The position numbers and the translations under genes are program-made. 64,000 nt of DNA from Burkholderiales bacterium. Its GTDB lineage: Bacteria; Pseudomonadota; Gammaproteobacteria; Burkholderiales; Casimicrobiaceae. The stretch lies in the NCBI GenBank assembly GCA_025354165.1, contig JANXNI010000058.1, positions 1 to 64,000 on the forward strand, written 5' to 3'. The stretch's first letter is position 1, and every line of letters starts with the position of its first letter. The notes under the pieces were generated by a model. That model did not search any database, was not told the DNA's origin, and worked only from the letters and a program-made list of their open reading frames with translations. Below, piece after piece: positions 63,106-64,000 of this stretch.

Positions 63106-63768
63106 TTACTTCTTCCGCTCCGAACGCGCCTTGGCGATCACGAAATCGAGCGCGGCCGGGACGTCCTTGTGGCTGCCTTTGAGCAGGTGCGGCTGAATCT
63201 TGAATTTGCCATCGACAAAAATCATCGGCACGCTGTCGACCTGATAGTTGCTGGCGAGGGTTTTGGCGCGATTCATTTTGCTGTTGACAGCGAACGAGCC
63301 CCACATTTCTTTGACTTTGGCGACGTCCAGACCGTTGGTACCCGCCCATTCAAAGAACACATTTTCCTCCCACAATTTCACGTTGGCGCCGTGGATGGAC
63401 TGAAACACTTTGGCGGACAGATCTTCACGGCTCAACGCCTCCAGCGTGTAATAAATTTTGCCTAGATTGACCCACGCAGGCTGGAACGCGACCGGCACAC
63501 GCTTGAAGCTGACGTCGGCTGGCACTTTTTTGATCCACGGACCGAGATATTCCTCAAGGTCGCGGCAGTGCGGGCAGCCGTAGCTGTAGAACTCGATCAC
63601 TTCAATTTTCGCGCCCGACTCAACGGTCTGCACGTTTTTCAGGCGCTGATAATCTTTGCCTTCGGTTAACTGCTCTTGTGCTGTAGCCGTGAACGATGCC
63701 GCCGACGCTGCAATCACGCCACACGCCAATAAAGCCGACCATTTAGAGGATTTCATCCAACGCAACAT
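63106..63768 (-). CDS. dsbA: Thiol:disulfide interchange protein DsbA
   Basis: DsbA introduces disulfide bonds into exported proteins in the periplasm. GGAGAC precedes ATG 63768. A signal peptide (cleavage after TATAQ or nearby) is followed by the thioredoxin fold with the active site FYSYGCPHCRDLEEYL (CPHC) and the cis-proline loop in VDSVPMIFVDGKF. The helical insertion lies between. Length 220. It lies next to a SPOR-domain gene, as in other betaproteobacteria. Confidence 0.95.
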   Translation of the reverse strand: MLRWMKSSKWSALLACGVIAASAASFTATAQEQLTEGKDYQRLKNVQTVESGAKIEVIEFYSYGCPHCRDLEEYLGPWIKKVPADVSFKRVPVAFQPAWVNLGKIYYTLEALSREDLSAKVFQSIHGANVKLWEENVFFEWAGTNGLDVAKVKEMWGSFAVNSKMNRAKTLASNYQVDSVPMIFVDGKFKIQPHLLKGSHKDVPAALDFVIAKARSERKK

Positions 63769-63889
63769 AAAGTCTCCGTCTGTTTGTCTGATTGTTTGTT
63801 TAATTCGCGATCAATACGACTAACGTATCAATCAATTAGTTCGCCGACATCCTCCGCCGCCACGTCGTTAACCGACAAGCGGCCGATCA

Positions 63890-64000
63890 TCAGGGCTTGA
63901 TAACGCTCACTTCAATGCCCTGCCGCGCCAGGTCGCCGCGCACTTTGCCAGCCTCGTCCGGGTCGCGATAGGGCCCAACGCGCACGCGGTGAACCGTGCC
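63890..64000 (-). CDS. SPOR domain protein, C-terminal fragment
   Basis: The last 36 residues of a protein entering from beyond the window. HRVRVGPYRDPDEAGKVRGD and the ending GIEVSVIKP match the second half of a SPOR domain (R-V-x-V-G-P-Y), which binds denuded glycan at the division septum. Such proteins (FtsN-like or DedD-like) often precede dsbA in betaproteobacteria. A TGA stop is followed by a second TGA. The rest cannot be seen. Confidence 0.75.
   Translation of the reverse strand, partial: GTVHRVRVGPYRDPDEAGKVRGDLARQGIEVSVIKP

Noticed and set aside
1-64000. tRNA, rRNA, CRISPR or phage genes
   Set aside because: No cloverleaf-like TPsiC/anticodon arms, no regularly spaced direct repeats, and no integrase, capsid or transposase motifs were seen on reading both strands.

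Overview
The window looks like a chromosomal segment of a betaproteobacterium, probably in or near the Burkholderiales. The evidence is gene order: pilMNOPQ with aroK, divergent from a class A PBP gene; folB-plsY-tsaD-rpsU-yqeY; a SPOR protein next to dsbA; gltBD; and a giant FAD/Fe-S oxidoreductase beside an Arg/Lys/Orn decarboxylase. Coding density is high and the sequence is moderately GC-rich. I see no rRNA, tRNA, CRISPR array, prophage or intact insertion sequence.

Layout. 1-9 kb: a partial retropepsin-like protein, gltD and gltB (ammonia assimilation), an Ig-repeat lipoprotein and aroK. 9.4-17.7 kb: the type IV pilus assembly operon pilMNOPQ and the divergent PBP1A gene with a coupled conserved gene. 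17.9-24.2 kb: a Spy-like periplasmic protein, a secreted delta-60 repeat protein, sucCD and a DUF2889 gene. 24.3-33.6 kb: glpK, rpiB, an exported amidohydrolase, a VOC-EVE-WYL operon, a secreted protease gene cut by a stop codon, and a TPP enzyme. 33.8-38 kb: cardiolipin synthase and a BsuBI/PstI-like restriction-modification pair. 38-46.6 kb: ugpQ, a probable lysine catabolic pair with an Lrp regulator, and the ugpBAEC glycerol-3-phosphate importer. 47-53.9 kb: TerC, folB, plsY, tsaD, rpsU, yqeY, DUF1992, guaD and an esterase. 53.9-64 kb: the FAD/Fe-S oxidoreductase, the PLP decarboxylase, glutaminase, a BtuF-like protein, dsbA and a partial SPOR protein.

How the genes work together. glpK, ugpQ, ugpBAEC, plsY and cls together cover uptake, phosphorylation and lipid use of glycerol phosphate. 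gltBD and the glutaminase handle glutamate and glutamine nitrogen. The aldehyde dehydrogenase, saccharopine-dehydrogenase-like enzyme and Lrp regulator point to lysine breakdown.

Most unusual points. (1) sucC is fused in frame to a membrane segment, BON-like repeats and an OmpA-type peptidoglycan-binding domain. (2) A family of about 120 bp elements with terminal inverted repeats (A at 502, B at 17684, C at 25924, D at 33656, E at 46755, F at 61959) occupies intergenic gaps, often touching stop codons; in at least three copies the central hairpin differs in sequence but keeps its pairing. (3) A GTAG-headed REP family supplies the stop codons of two genes. (4) Two secreted proteins share a dockerin-like C-terminal module. 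(5) An in-frame amber codon separates the signal/propeptide of a secreted protease from its catalytic domain. All family names come from reading the translations; no database search was run.
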